A DNA stretch of 64,000 nt from Salipiger bermudensis (lineage in GTDB: Bacteria > Pseudomonadota > Alphaproteobacteria > Rhodobacterales > Rhodobacteraceae): assembly GCF_019801965.1 (NCBI RefSeq), contig NZ_JAHVIA010000004.1:372001-436000 (forward strand), read 5' to 3'. The notes under the pieces were generated by a model. That model ran no database searches, was not told where the DNA came from, and saw nothing but the letters and a program-made list of their open reading frames with translations. Of this stretch, positions 37,538-45,624 are shown piece by piece (position 1 is the stretch's first letter; every line of letters begins with the position of its first letter). A program made the position numbers and the translations under genes.

Positions 37538-38437
37538 ATGAAAAAGCTCATCGCGGCCGCCCTGGCCACCACCGCGCTCTGCTCCGCTGCCTCGGCACAG
37601 GAGATCTCCGAATTCCGTCTCGGCATCCTCGGCGGCGAGAACGCCCAGGACCGTCTGGCCTCCAACCAGTGCTACGCAGAGAAGATCGCCGCGGCGCTCG
37701 GCGTCGAGGTGAAGATCTTCACCCCGGCCGACTACAACGGCGTCATGCAGGGCCTGCTCGGCGGCACCATCGACGCGGCGTGGATGGGCGCTTCCTCCTA
37801 TGCCGGCACCTTCATCGCCGACCCGGAAGCGGTCGAGCCGGTGCTGGTCAAGCAGAACGAGGACGGCTCGATCGGCTATTACTCGATCGGCTTCGCCCGC
37901 GCCGACAGCGGCATCACCTCGCTCGACGACCTGCAGGGCAAGGAGTTCGGCTTCGGTGATCCCAACTCGACCTCGGGCTACCTGATCCCCTCGATCGAGA
38001 TCGCCGATGCCGGCTACTCGATGCAGCCCGGCGACTACTTCTCCGACGTGGTGTTCACCGGCGGCCATGAGCAGACCATCGTCGCGGTCAACAACGGCGA
38101 CGTCGACGCCGGCGTGACCTGGGCCGACGGCCAGGGCGCCTGGGAAGACGGCTACAATTCCGGCGCCCTGCGCCGCGCCACCGATGCCGGCCTCGTCGAC
38201 ATGAACGACCTGGTGCAGATCTGGCAGTCCAACGTCATCCCCGAGGGGCCGTTCGTGCTGCGCAAGGCGCTGCCGCAGGACGTCAAGGACGCCGTCACCG
38301 AGCTGACCGCGAACCTCTGGGAAGAAGATCCCGATTGCGCCTATGGCGTGGCGGCGGGCGACGCCAAGGATTTCATCCCGGTGACCCACAAGGAATACGA
38401 GTCGATCGTCTCGGCCCGCCGTTCCAAGATCAACTGA
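37538..38437 (+). CDS. phnD: phosphonate ABC transporter substrate-binding protein PhnD
   Basis: 299 residues. Periplasmic binding protein with a Sec signal (MKKLIAAALATTALCSAASAQ). The mature part FRLGILGGENAQDRLASNQCYAEKIAAALGVEVKIF, AAWMGASSYAG and FGDPNSTSGYLIPS carries the family's ligand-binding loops. A strong ribosome-binding site (AAAAGGGGAAG) precedes the ATG. A terminator just after the gene probably lets PhnD be made in excess of the permeases. Confidence 0.95.
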   Translation: MKKLIAAALATTALCSAASAQEISEFRLGILGGENAQDRLASNQCYAEKIAAALGVEVKIFTPADYNGVMQGLLGGTIDAAWMGASSYAGTFIADPEAVEPVLVKQNEDGSIGYYSIGFARADSGITSLDDLQGKEFGFGDPNSTSGYLIPSIEIADAGYSMQPGDYFSDVVFTGGHEQTIVAVNNGDVDAGVTWADGQGAWEDGYNSGALRRATDAGLVDMNDLVQIWQSNVIPEGPFVLRKALPQDVKDAVTELTANLWEEDPDCAYGVAAGDAKDFIPVTHKEYESIVSARRSKIN

Positions 38438-38452
38438 TCCTCTGATCGGTTC

Positions 38453-38480
38453 CGGGCCCGCGTCATCGCGGGCCCGTTTT
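38453..38480 (+). terminator. intrinsic terminator between phnD and phnE1
   Basis: CGGGCCCGCG (38453-38462), loop TCAT, CGCGGGCCCG (38467-38476), then TTTT. It lies 15 bp past phnD and inside the phnCDE operon, so partial read-through is implied. This is a common way to set binding-protein to permease ratios. Confidence 0.85.
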
Positions 38481-38582
38481 CCATTCCCCCCCGAACTTGG
38501 CCCCCGACATGGCTGTGCCGCCCGCTTTCGGCGCGAGGGCCGCGGCGCGGTGACGGCCATCCGTCAGGCAGGACACGACCCC

Positions 38583-39443
38583 ATGATGCACACCGACCCT
38601 CCCTTCGACACCCGCGCGCATTACATGGCGCTGATGGCGCGCAAACGCCTCTATGGCGGGATCGTGCTGGCGATCTTCGTGGCGCTCATGGTGTCGGGCT
38701 TCATGCTCGCCAACGACCGCAACGCGGGTGGCTTCTGGGACGGTCTGCCGCAGATCTTCGATTTCCCCGCCGCGGTGCTGGCCGACACGCTCCCCAAGCT
38801 CGACCGGCTGCCGGGGCACCTCCTGCGCTACTTCCCGTCGCTCATGGAGACCATCAACATCGCCGCCGTCTCGACCCTGATCGGCGCCGGGCTGGCGATG
38901 CTTCTGTCGCTGCTCTCGACCCGCGGGCTGGCGCGCTGGCCGCGGCTGATCCCGCTTTTCCGCCGCATCATGGACATCATGCGCGCCGTGCCGGAGATCG
39001 TCATCGCGCTGGTGCTGATCTTCGTGCTGGGCGGCGGCCCGGTGCCGGCGATGATCGCCATCGCCTTCCACACCGCCGGCGCGCTGGGCAAGCTGTTCTC
39101 CGAGGTCAACGAGAATGCCGATCTGAAGCCCGTCGAGGGGCTGCAATCGGTCGGCGGGACCTGGTTCCAGCGCATGTGGCTCGGCGTCGTGCCGCAGGTG
39201 GCGCCGAACTATTTCAGCTACGCGCTGCTGCGCTTCGAGATCAACATCCGCGCCTCCGCCATCCTCGGCTTCGTCGGCGCCGGCGGCATCGGCTACGACC
39301 TGCGCAACGCCATGGCCTGGGGGCAGGGGCGCTTCGACGAGGCCGCCGCGATCTTCCTGCTGCTGTTCCTGACCATCGTCGTGTTCGACCAGCTCTCGAG
39401 CCATGTCCGCAACGCGATGATCGCGAAGAAAGGAGGCCACTGA
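38583..39443 (+). CDS. phnE: phosphonate ABC transporter permease PhnE (first)
   Basis: 286 residues from ATG 38583 (AGGA about 9 bp upstream); a GTG at 38550 is in frame but less likely. Membrane segments YGGIVLAIFVALMVSGFML, INIAAVSTLIGAGLAMLLSLL, EIVIALVLIFVLGGGPVPAMIAIAFH and a C-terminal one. The EAA-like loop reads VEGLQSVGGTWFQRMWLGVVPQVAPNY. The stop overlaps the second permease by one base (TGATG). Confidence 0.93.
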   Translation: MMHTDPPFDTRAHYMALMARKRLYGGIVLAIFVALMVSGFMLANDRNAGGFWDGLPQIFDFPAAVLADTLPKLDRLPGHLLRYFPSLMETINIAAVSTLIGAGLAMLLSLLSTRGLARWPRLIPLFRRIMDIMRAVPEIVIALVLIFVLGGGPVPAMIAIAFHTAGALGKLFSEVNENADLKPVEGLQSVGGTWFQRMWLGVVPQVAPNYFSYALLRFEINIRASAILGFVGAGGIGYDLRNAMAWGQGRFDEAAAIFLLLFLTIVVFDQLSSHVRNAMIAKKGGH

Positions 39444-40762
39444 TGGCCCAAGCCGCGTCCCAAGCCGCGCTCTACGCCTCGACCGAACGCCTGTTCGCCC
39501 GCAAGAAGATGTTTGCCTTCGCGCTGCCGGCGCTGGTGCTGGTCTATCTCGGCTATGTGGTCTTCGCCTTCGACATTCCCGGCCTCGCCGAGCGCGCCCG
39601 CATGGACAATGCCCGCACGCTGCTCTCGGATGTCTGGAGCTACAAGACCCACGTCACACAGGACAATCGCTCGGGCGAGCTGGTGGTCGCCATCGAGGGC
39701 GAGCGCCGCGGCACCTACGCCCCCGGCACCGAGCCCGAGTGGGTCTCGGTCGATCCCGCCGGCACGGTGGTGGATCTCGGCGACGGTCATTCTGTCCGCT
39801 TCCTGCCCGGCGGTGGCTTTGCCTATGACGTGCCCGGTTTCGGGCTGGTCGAGGCGCGTATGCAGGGCCGCGCGGTGGTCTCGAACCTCGAGGGCGAGGC
39901 GCTGCCCGACTGGGTCTCGGCCTCGCGCACGCGCTTTCAGGTCGAGACCTCGCATGGCCGCGTCTCGCTGACCCGCAACCGCACCGAGCTGTTCCGCTAC
40001 TTCCCGGGCTGGGAGCTGTTCTTCTTCACCATCGAGAGCCCGTATCACGGCCACGGCCTCCTCGAGATCGCCTTCGGCCCCCGGATCGACTCGGAGCGCG
40101 GCAACTTCGCGGGCGCGTGGGAGGATTTCTGGGGCAACGGCATGTGGCGCCACGGCGATGTCGCCTGGGCGCTTTTCGAGACCATCCTGATGGCCTTCCT
40201 CGGCACCTTCGGCGCCGCCATCGTGGCGCTGCCGCTGGCCTTCCTGTCGGCGAGGAACTTCGCGCCGCTGATGGCCCTGCGCTTCGCCATGCGCCGGGTG
40301 TTCGATTTCCTGCGCGGGGTCGACGGGCTGATCTGGACCATCGTGCTTAGCCGCGCCTTCGGGCCGGGGCCGATGACCGGCGCGCTGGCGATCCTGCTCA
40401 CCGACACCGGCTCCTTCGGCAAGCTGTTTTCCGAGGCGCTGGAAAACGTCGACGGCAAGCAGATCGAGGGGGTCGCCTCGACCGGTGCCCGCCCGGTGCT
40501 GCGCTACCGCTTTGGGGTGATCCCGCAGATCACGCCCGTCCTGATCTCGCAGGTGCTGTATTTCTTCGAGAGCAACACGCGCTCGGCAACCATCATCGGC
40601 GCCATCACCGGCGGCGGCATCGGCCTTTTGCTGACGCAGGCGATGATCACCCAGAAGGACTGGGAGGAGGTGAGCTACTACATCGTGCTGATCGTACTGA
40701 TGGTGATGGCGATGGACAGCCTCTCGGGCTGGCTGCGCCGCAAGCTGATCCGGGGCGCCTGA
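39443..40762 (+). CDS. phnE: phosphonate ABC transporter permease PhnE (second, long form)
   Basis: 439 residues. The C-terminal 260 residues are a normal PhnE permease, with EAA-like loop IEGVASTGARPVLRYRFGVIPQITP. The N-terminal part has one membrane segment (KKMFAFALPALVLVYLGYVVFAF) followed by about 150 residues that should face the periplasm, rich in beta-strand (SGELVVAIEGERRGTYAPGTEP). This insertion is seen in other Alphaproteobacteria; its purpose is unknown. It begins one base inside the phnE1 stop. Confidence 0.92.
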   Translation: MAQAASQAALYASTERLFARKKMFAFALPALVLVYLGYVVFAFDIPGLAERARMDNARTLLSDVWSYKTHVTQDNRSGELVVAIEGERRGTYAPGTEPEWVSVDPAGTVVDLGDGHSVRFLPGGGFAYDVPGFGLVEARMQGRAVVSNLEGEALPDWVSASRTRFQVETSHGRVSLTRNRTELFRYFPGWELFFFTIESPYHGHGLLEIAFGPRIDSERGNFAGAWEDFWGNGMWRHGDVAWALFETILMAFLGTFGAAIVALPLAFLSARNFAPLMALRFAMRRVFDFLRGVDGLIWTIVLSRAFGPGPMTGALAILLTDTGSFGKLFSEALENVDGKQIEGVASTGARPVLRYRFGVIPQITPVLISQVLYFFESNTRSATIIGAITGGGIGLLLTQAMITQKDWEEVSYYIVLIVLMVMAMDSLSGWLRRKLIRGA

Positions 40763-40763
40763 G

Positions 40764-41375
40764 ATGGCGCGCCTCTCTGACGAGCCTTTTATCCATCCTG
40801 ACTGCGAGCTGACGGAGTGCCGCTTCGGGCGCTTCGTCGAGATCGGGCGGGGCTCCAGGCTCGCTCACGTGGAAATGGGCGATTACAGCTATTGCGACCG
40901 CTACGCCGATATCGCCAATGCCAGCGTCGGCAAGTTTGCCAACATCGCCAGTTTCTCGCGCATCGGGCCCACGGATCACCCGATGCAGCAGGCCTCGCTG
41001 CACCATTTCCTCTACCGCTCCGACGATTACTGGGACGAGGCTGACCGCGATGCGGCGTTTTTTGCGCATCGCCTGTCGCGCCGCGCGCAGATCGGGCACG
41101 ACAGCTGGATCGGCCACAACGCCGTGGTGCGCCCTGAGGTGAGCGTCGGGCACGGCGCGGTGGTGGCGGCGGGCGCGGTGGTGACGAAGGATGTGGCGCC
41201 CTACATGATCGTTGCCGGCGTCCCGGCGGTGCCGCTGCGCGCGCGCTTTGCCGCCCCGGTGGCCGAGCGGCTGATGGCGCTGGCGTGGTGGGACTGGGAT
41301 CACGCCACCCTGCGCGACAGGCTCGGGGATTTCCGCAGCCTGCCGATCGAGGCGTTTCTCGAAAAATACGAGTGA
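40764..41375 (+). CDS. hexapeptide-repeat acyltransferase of phosphonate loci
   Basis: 203 residues. Left-handed beta-helix of the xenobiotic acetyltransferase type: IGRGSRLAHVEMGDYSYCDRYADIANASVGKFANIASFSRIGP, then IGHDSWIGHNAVVRPEVSVGHGAVVAAGAVVTKDVAPYMIVAGVPA. A histidine (TDHPMQQASLHHF) sits where the catalytic His usually is. This transferase subgroup is regularly found in C-P lyase loci and may acetylate aminoalkylphosphonates, as PhnO does elsewhere; that is inference. It begins one base after the phnE2 stop. Confidence 0.85.
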   Translation: MARLSDEPFIHPDCELTECRFGRFVEIGRGSRLAHVEMGDYSYCDRYADIANASVGKFANIASFSRIGPTDHPMQQASLHHFLYRSDDYWDEADRDAAFFAHRLSRRAQIGHDSWIGHNAVVRPEVSVGHGAVVAAGAVVTKDVAPYMIVAGVPAVPLRARFAAPVAERLMALAWWDWDHATLRDRLGDFRSLPIEAFLEKYE

Positions 41376-41523
41376 TCTCAGTCTGGCGACGCGATCGCCC
41401 TGAATTTGTGCCAGTCCCGCGGGCCTCGGGAACGGGGCAGGATCGCGGCGTTATCGCCGGTGTTCGCAGGCAAGCCATCGTGGTAAGCCCGAAGCGATAC
41501 ACCCAAAGGATCGGAGATCCGAG

Positions 41524-42417
41524 ATGACTGCGCTCACCGAAGACGGCAAGAAACTGGTCTCCGAGGCGGCGATCCGCCACGGCGTCTCGACCGAGACTGC
41601 CGAGGCCATGCTGATGGCGCTGGTTGCCGGCAACGGCACGCAGGCGCAGTTCAACATCGCCGAGCTCGGTGGCATGGGACAATGGTCGCAGGGCGGCATG
41701 ACCATGGTCGGCGATATGTTCAACAACGCGCTGAAGGCGCGGGTCGATGCGCTCTGCACCGATCTCGCCAATATCCTCATGGTCGGCAACCTGTTCCGGA
41801 AAGTGGAGATGCCGGCCGCGACGGGCACACAGAGCCAGTCGCAATCTCAGGGCGGCGGCATGGGCTCGAGCCTGTTCATCAAGGGCGGGCTGGTGGGCGC
41901 GTCCTGGCCGGAGGAGCTCGGCGCGCCGTCCTCGACCGGCAGCCAGAACAACCTGCGCTACGCGGTGTTCCCGCAGATCCGGCGGCTGGCGATCGATTTC
42001 GGCGGTCGGATCGAGGTCTACGACACCGGCGATCACCAGATCTCGGGGGTGTCGCAGCAGCAGAGCGGCGACCAGTCGCTGACCTTCACCAGCCAGCACG
42101 GGCTGGTCTCGCTGCGCGATCTGCCGCGCGTCGGTGAGGCGACGCCGGACGCGTCCGAGACGCCTGCCGCTCTTGCGCCCGAGCCCGTCTCGGAGCCCGC
42201 ACCCGCGGCCGTCGCGCCTGAAACCGTGCCGACGCCCGAGCCGGTCAGCGACACCGCCGCCGCTGCGGCCGAGCCTGCCGCAGCCTCCGAGAAGGGCCCG
42301 TCAGGGGCCGACGAGGTCATCGCGCTGATCCGCAAGCTGGGCGATCTGAAAGAGGCGGGCCTGCTCACGGAAGACGAGTTCGCCGCCAAGAAGCGCGAGC
42401 TGCTCGACCGGCTCTGA
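41524..42417 (+). CDS. SHOCT-domain protein of unknown function
   Basis: 297 residues, no signal peptide or membrane segment. N-terminal part (1-90) is helical: LTEDGKKLVSEAAIRHGVSTETAEAMLMALVAGNGTQAQFNIAELGGMGQWSQGGMTMVGDMFN. A Gln/Ser-rich stretch follows (TGTQSQSQSQGGG), then a beta-rich middle, an Ala/Pro/Glu linker (about 205-260), and a C-terminal SHOCT motif (VIALIRKLGDLKEAGLLTEDEFAAKKRELLDRL). SHOCT motifs often mediate oligomerisation. It lies inside the phosphonate region, but nothing in the sequence ties it to phosphonates, and 148 bp separate it from the transferase gene. Confidence 0.8.
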   Translation: MTALTEDGKKLVSEAAIRHGVSTETAEAMLMALVAGNGTQAQFNIAELGGMGQWSQGGMTMVGDMFNNALKARVDALCTDLANILMVGNLFRKVEMPAATGTQSQSQSQGGGMGSSLFIKGGLVGASWPEELGAPSSTGSQNNLRYAVFPQIRRLAIDFGGRIEVYDTGDHQISGVSQQQSGDQSLTFTSQHGLVSLRDLPRVGEATPDASETPAALAPEPVSEPAPAAVAPETVPTPEPVSDTAAAAAEPAAASEKGPSGADEVIALIRKLGDLKEAGLLTEDEFAAKKRELLDRL

Positions 42418-42501
42418 TACGCCGTCCACAGTGTCGAGCGGCGCGGCCGAGCGCCTTACGGCGTCGGTGCGGCATCTTACCTTGGCTTCGAGTTCGCGCG
42501 C

Positions 42502-43683
42502 CTATTCCGCCGCCAGCCGCGCGCCGCGCATGGTGCCGATCAGCCGCGCCCCGGCCTCGCCCGAGAGATAGGCCAGCCGGCCGCCGCTCACCGTGGCCTC
42601 GATCTCGCGGGTGGCCGCGTTGACCACCACGAAATCCGCCCGCTTGCCGCGCTCCAGCGTGCCGCGATCGGCGAGCCCCATGATCTCCGCCGGCACCCGG
42701 CTGATCATCTCCCACGCGCCCGGCAGGTCGCGCACCTTGCGATCGACCAGCACCCAGGCGGCCTGCGCGAGGCAGGGGTAGTGGTAATCCGAGACAAGTG
42801 CGTCGCAGAGCCCGCGCGCCACGAGGTTCAGCGCCGAGACATTGCCCGATTGCGAGCCGCCCCGCACCACGTTGGGCGCACCCATCAGAACGGGATCGTT
42901 GCAGGCCCGCGCCAGCTTGGCAGCGGCGGCGGTGGTCGGGAACTCGGCGATGCGGGCGCCGATGATGCGGTAATATTCCCGCGTCTCGCCATCCGGATCG
43001 TCATGGCTGCCATAGCGCAGATCCATCGCGTCGAAGGCCTCGGCCAGCGCGCAGAGATGTCGCGGCACATCGCGGCCGCGCGCCTTGGCCTGCTGCAGCA
43101 CGACGAGGAATTCGGCCAGCGTGCGCCCGCCGCGCTCGGCCCATTGCGTCACCTTGTGCGGCGCGCTGTCGGCGAGCTCGAGGGTCTCGGGCAGGTGGTT
43201 GTTGAAGATGACGTAGTCGATGCCGAAGCGCCGGATCGCCGCCAGCATCCGCTCGCGGGTTTCGGGCATGTGGGTCTCGCAGCGCAGCTGCAGCCGCAGG
43301 TCGGTGAGGGCGCGCGGCCGGTAAGCCTCGAGCGCCGCCATCACCGCTTCGGCGAAATCCGGGCCGCGCATGCCGCCCTCCCAGCTCCAGCACTGCGCCA
43401 GCCACGCGGTGGTGACGCCATGCGCCGCCGCCTCGCGGTCGGTCGAGCGCAGCCCGGCGGCGATCGGGAAGGGAGCGGAGGGGCGCGGCGCGATGTGGCG
43501 CTCGAAGGCATCGCCATGCAGGTCGATGATGCCCGGCAGGATCAGGTAGCCCGACATGTCGACCTCGGGCAGAGGGCCCTTGGTGATCACGCCATCCTCG
43601 ATCACCAGCGACCGCTTCTGCAGTTCGCCATCGCGCAGGATGGTCGCGCCGACGAGGCGCAGGGGTGGAAGCAGTGCCGTCAT
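42502..43683 (-). CDS. PhnM-family amidohydrolase (first copy, HGD type)
   Basis: 393 residues from ATG 43683. Amidohydrolase barrel of the PhnM type, which removes diphosphate from alpha-D-ribose 1-methylphosphonate 5-triphosphate. Metal site GIIDLHGDAFERHI, then YVIFNNHLPET, GSHDDPDGE, VLMGAPNVVRGGSQSGNVSA and SDYHYP. The other copy in this window (50375) has HTDNLERH instead of HGDAFERH. It is transcribed against the phn operon, after phnF on the same strand. Whether it is a second diphosphatase or works on another phosphonate intermediate is open. Confidence 0.85.
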   Translation of the reverse strand: MTALLPPLRLVGATILRDGELQKRSLVIEDGVITKGPLPEVDMSGYLILPGIIDLHGDAFERHIAPRPSAPFPIAAGLRSTDREAAAHGVTTAWLAQCWSWEGGMRGPDFAEAVMAALEAYRPRALTDLRLQLRCETHMPETRERMLAAIRRFGIDYVIFNNHLPETLELADSAPHKVTQWAERGGRTLAEFLVVLQQAKARGRDVPRHLCALAEAFDAMDLRYGSHDDPDGETREYYRIIGARIAEFPTTAAAAKLARACNDPVLMGAPNVVRGGSQSGNVSALNLVARGLCDALVSDYHYPCLAQAAWVLVDRKVRDLPGAWEMISRVPAEIMGLADRGTLERGKRADFVVVNAATREIEATVSGGRLAYLSGEAGARLIGTMRGARLAAE

Positions 43684-43730
43684 GCGTGTGTCCGCTCGAG
43701 GTTTTCCACCGCTTCTAGCCCGCGAAAATG

Positions 43731-44486
43731 TCAGGGCGATGACGGTTGCGCGCCTGTCTGCGCCTGCGCGCTGCCATCCTCTGACGAAACCGTGAGGGCC
43801 ACGCGATCCCCGGCGAACCATGTCAGCCCGTATTCCACCGGCTGGCCTGCGGGATCGACATTCACCCCCTCGGCGCGCAGCAGCGGCGCGCCCTCGCGCA
43901 TCGCCAGGTGCAGCGCCTGCGTCGGCGTCGCGGCCTCGGCGGTGAGCCGGGTGTGGGCGCGGGTGTAATCCTCGATGCCGTTGGCCTTCAGCGCCTGCGT
44001 GACCGAGGAAACCTCGGTCAGCGTCGCGGCGAGGCCGGGAAAGCGGGCGGCGGGAAAGCAACTGATGAAATGCGCCACCGGCATCGCCTCGGCAAGCGAC
44101 AGCCCCTCGTAGACGATGACCTCCGCCCCCTCGGGCAGCGCCAGCGCCGTGGCCTCGGCGCGGTCGGCGGGGCGGGTCTCGATGCGCAGCACGCGCTTTT
44201 CCGGCAGCCGCCCCGAGGCGCGCAGGTTCTGGGAGAAGCGCACGCGCTCGCCGATGGGGTAATCGAGCGGCGCGGCCTTCACGAACACCCCCGCGCCGCG
44301 CCGGCTGTGCACCAGGTCGCGCGCGGCGAGATCGGCCAGCGCCCGGCGCGCGGTGTGGCGATTGACCCCGAAGCGCAATGAGAGCTCGGCCTCGGTCGGC
44401 AGCTTGTCCCCGGCGCGGTAGAGGCCCCGGGCGATCTCGCCCTCGAGCTCGGCGGCGATGGATCTCCAGATCGGGCTGCGGGCCAT
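43731..44486 (-). CDS. phnF: GntR-family phosphonate regulator PhnF
   Basis: 251 residues. N-terminal winged helix (PIWRSIAAELEGEIARGLYRAGDKLPTEAELSLRFGVNRHTARRALADLAARDLVHSRRGAGVFV) and a C-terminal UTRA ligand-binding domain (about 95-240). Divergent from phnG, with an inverted repeat between them, so it probably represses the phnGHIJKLN operon and itself. Confidence 0.92.
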   Translation of the reverse strand: MARSPIWRSIAAELEGEIARGLYRAGDKLPTEAELSLRFGVNRHTARRALADLAARDLVHSRRGAGVFVKAAPLDYPIGERVRFSQNLRASGRLPEKRVLRIETRPADRAEATALALPEGAEVIVYEGLSLAEAMPVAHFISCFPAARFPGLAATLTEVSSVTQALKANGIEDYTRAHTRLTAEAATPTQALHLAMREGAPLLRAEGVNVDPAGQPVEYGLTWFAGDRVALTVSSEDGSAQAQTGAQPSSP

Positions 44487-44553
44487 GGCGGCGGTCCTGT
44501 CATCGAAACTTCACGCAAGTCCGCTTGCGCATTCGGGCGACTCGGCCCATGAT

Positions 44554-44581
44554 TTGTCTAGTTGTATAGAGACCTAGACAA
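44554..44581. promoter_or_regulatory. candidate PhnF operator between phnF and phnG
   Basis: Perfect 8-bp inverted repeat TTGTCTAG (44554-44561) and CTAGACAA (44574-44581), separated by 12 bp holding TTGTATAGAGAC. It lies 18 bp before phnG and 67 bp before phnF. Known: HutC/FadR-type GntR repressors bind short AT-containing inverted repeats in shared promoters. The role here is inferred from position. Confidence 0.6.
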
Positions 44582-44599
44582 GTCGGCAAGGTTGTCCAG

Positions 44600-45055
44600 A
44601 TGAATGTGACGGAAGTCGGAATCGAGGCGCGACAGCGCTGGATGGGGCTGCTGGCCCGGGCGCCCTCGGCGCGGCTGGCGGCGCTCTTCGAGGCGGCGGG
44701 CGAGGCCCCGGCGCATGACTGGCTGCGGGTGCCCGAGACCGGCGGCGTGATGCTGCGCGGACGCGCGGGCGGCACCGGCGCGGCCTTCAACATGGGCGAG
44801 ATGACGGTGACGCGCTGCGCGCTGCGTCTGGAGAGCGGCGAGGTCGGGCATGGCTATGTGCAGGGCCGCGACAAGGCCCATGCGGAGCGCGCCGCGCTCG
44901 TGGATGCGCTGATGCAGGGGCCGCGGGCCAGCGCCATGCGCGCCGCGGTGATCGAGCCGCTGGCCGAGGCCGAGGCGGCGTCGCGCCGCGAGCGGGCGGC
45001 GAAGGCGGCGGCCACCAAGGTCGAGTTCTTCACCATGGTTCGGGGAGAGGATTGA
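44600..45055 (+). CDS. phnG: C-P lyase core subunit PhnG
   Basis: 151 residues. Part of the PhnGHIJ complex; with PhnI it forms ribose 1-phosphonate triphosphate from ATP and phosphonate. RQRWMGLLARAPSARLAALFE at the start, PETGGVMLRGRAGGTGAAFNMGEMTVTRCALRL in the middle, and GHGYVQGRDKAHAERAALVDALMQ are typical. First gene of the operon, just behind the PhnF site. Its stop overlaps phnH as TGATG. Confidence 0.95.
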   Translation: MNVTEVGIEARQRWMGLLARAPSARLAALFEAAGEAPAHDWLRVPETGGVMLRGRAGGTGAAFNMGEMTVTRCALRLESGEVGHGYVQGRDKAHAERAALVDALMQGPRASAMRAAVIEPLAEAEAASRRERAAKAAATKVEFFTMVRGED

Positions 45056-45624
45056 TGCGCGACGACGCACTGAGCGGCGGCTTCGCCGACACCCCGGTCG
45101 AGGCCGCGCGGGCCTTCCGCGCCGCGCTCGAGGCGATGGCCCGGCCGGGCAGCATTCACGCGGTTTCGGGCGCTGCGGCCCCGGAGCCGCTGAGCGTGGC
45201 GGCGGCGGTGCTGCTGCTGACGCTCTGCGACCGCGAAACCCCGCTCTACCTCGCGCCGGGCCACGATACGGAGGCCCTGCGCAACTGGCTGGCCTTCCAC
45301 GTCGGCGCGCCGCTGGTCGGGCCGAGGGAGGCGATGTTTGCCATCGGGGGGTGGGACGCGCTCGCCCCGCATGACGCCTATGCCATCGGCACGGCGGAGT
45401 ATCCCGACCGCTCGGTGACGCTGATCGTCGAGAGGACGGAGCTGAGCAATGCTGGCACCCGGCTGACCGGGCCGGGGATCGAGACCGAGGCGCATCTGTC
45501 GCTGCCCGAGACCGAGGCCTTCCAGCGCAATGCAAGGCGCTTCCCGCTCGGCTGGGATTGCTATTTCACCTGCGGAGACCGCCTCGCGGCGCTGCCCCGC
45601 ACCACCAGAACGGAGGCGCTCTGA
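45055..45624 (+). CDS. phnH: C-P lyase core subunit PhnH
   Basis: 189 residues from ATG 45055; a TTG one codon earlier is possible. PhnH forms a dimer in the C-P lyase core and is required for methylphosphonate use. GGFADTPVEAARAFRAALEAMARPGSIHAV at the start and AAAVLLLTLCDRETPLYLAPG are the family blocks. Overlaps phnG and phnI by one base at each end, so the core subunits are translationally coupled. Confidence 0.95.
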   Translation: MRDDALSGGFADTPVEAARAFRAALEAMARPGSIHAVSGAAAPEPLSVAAAVLLLTLCDRETPLYLAPGHDTEALRNWLAFHVGAPLVGPREAMFAIGGWDALAPHDAYAIGTAEYPDRSVTLIVERTELSNAGTRLTGPGIETEAHLSLPETEAFQRNARRFPLGWDCYFTCGDRLAALPRTTRTEAL

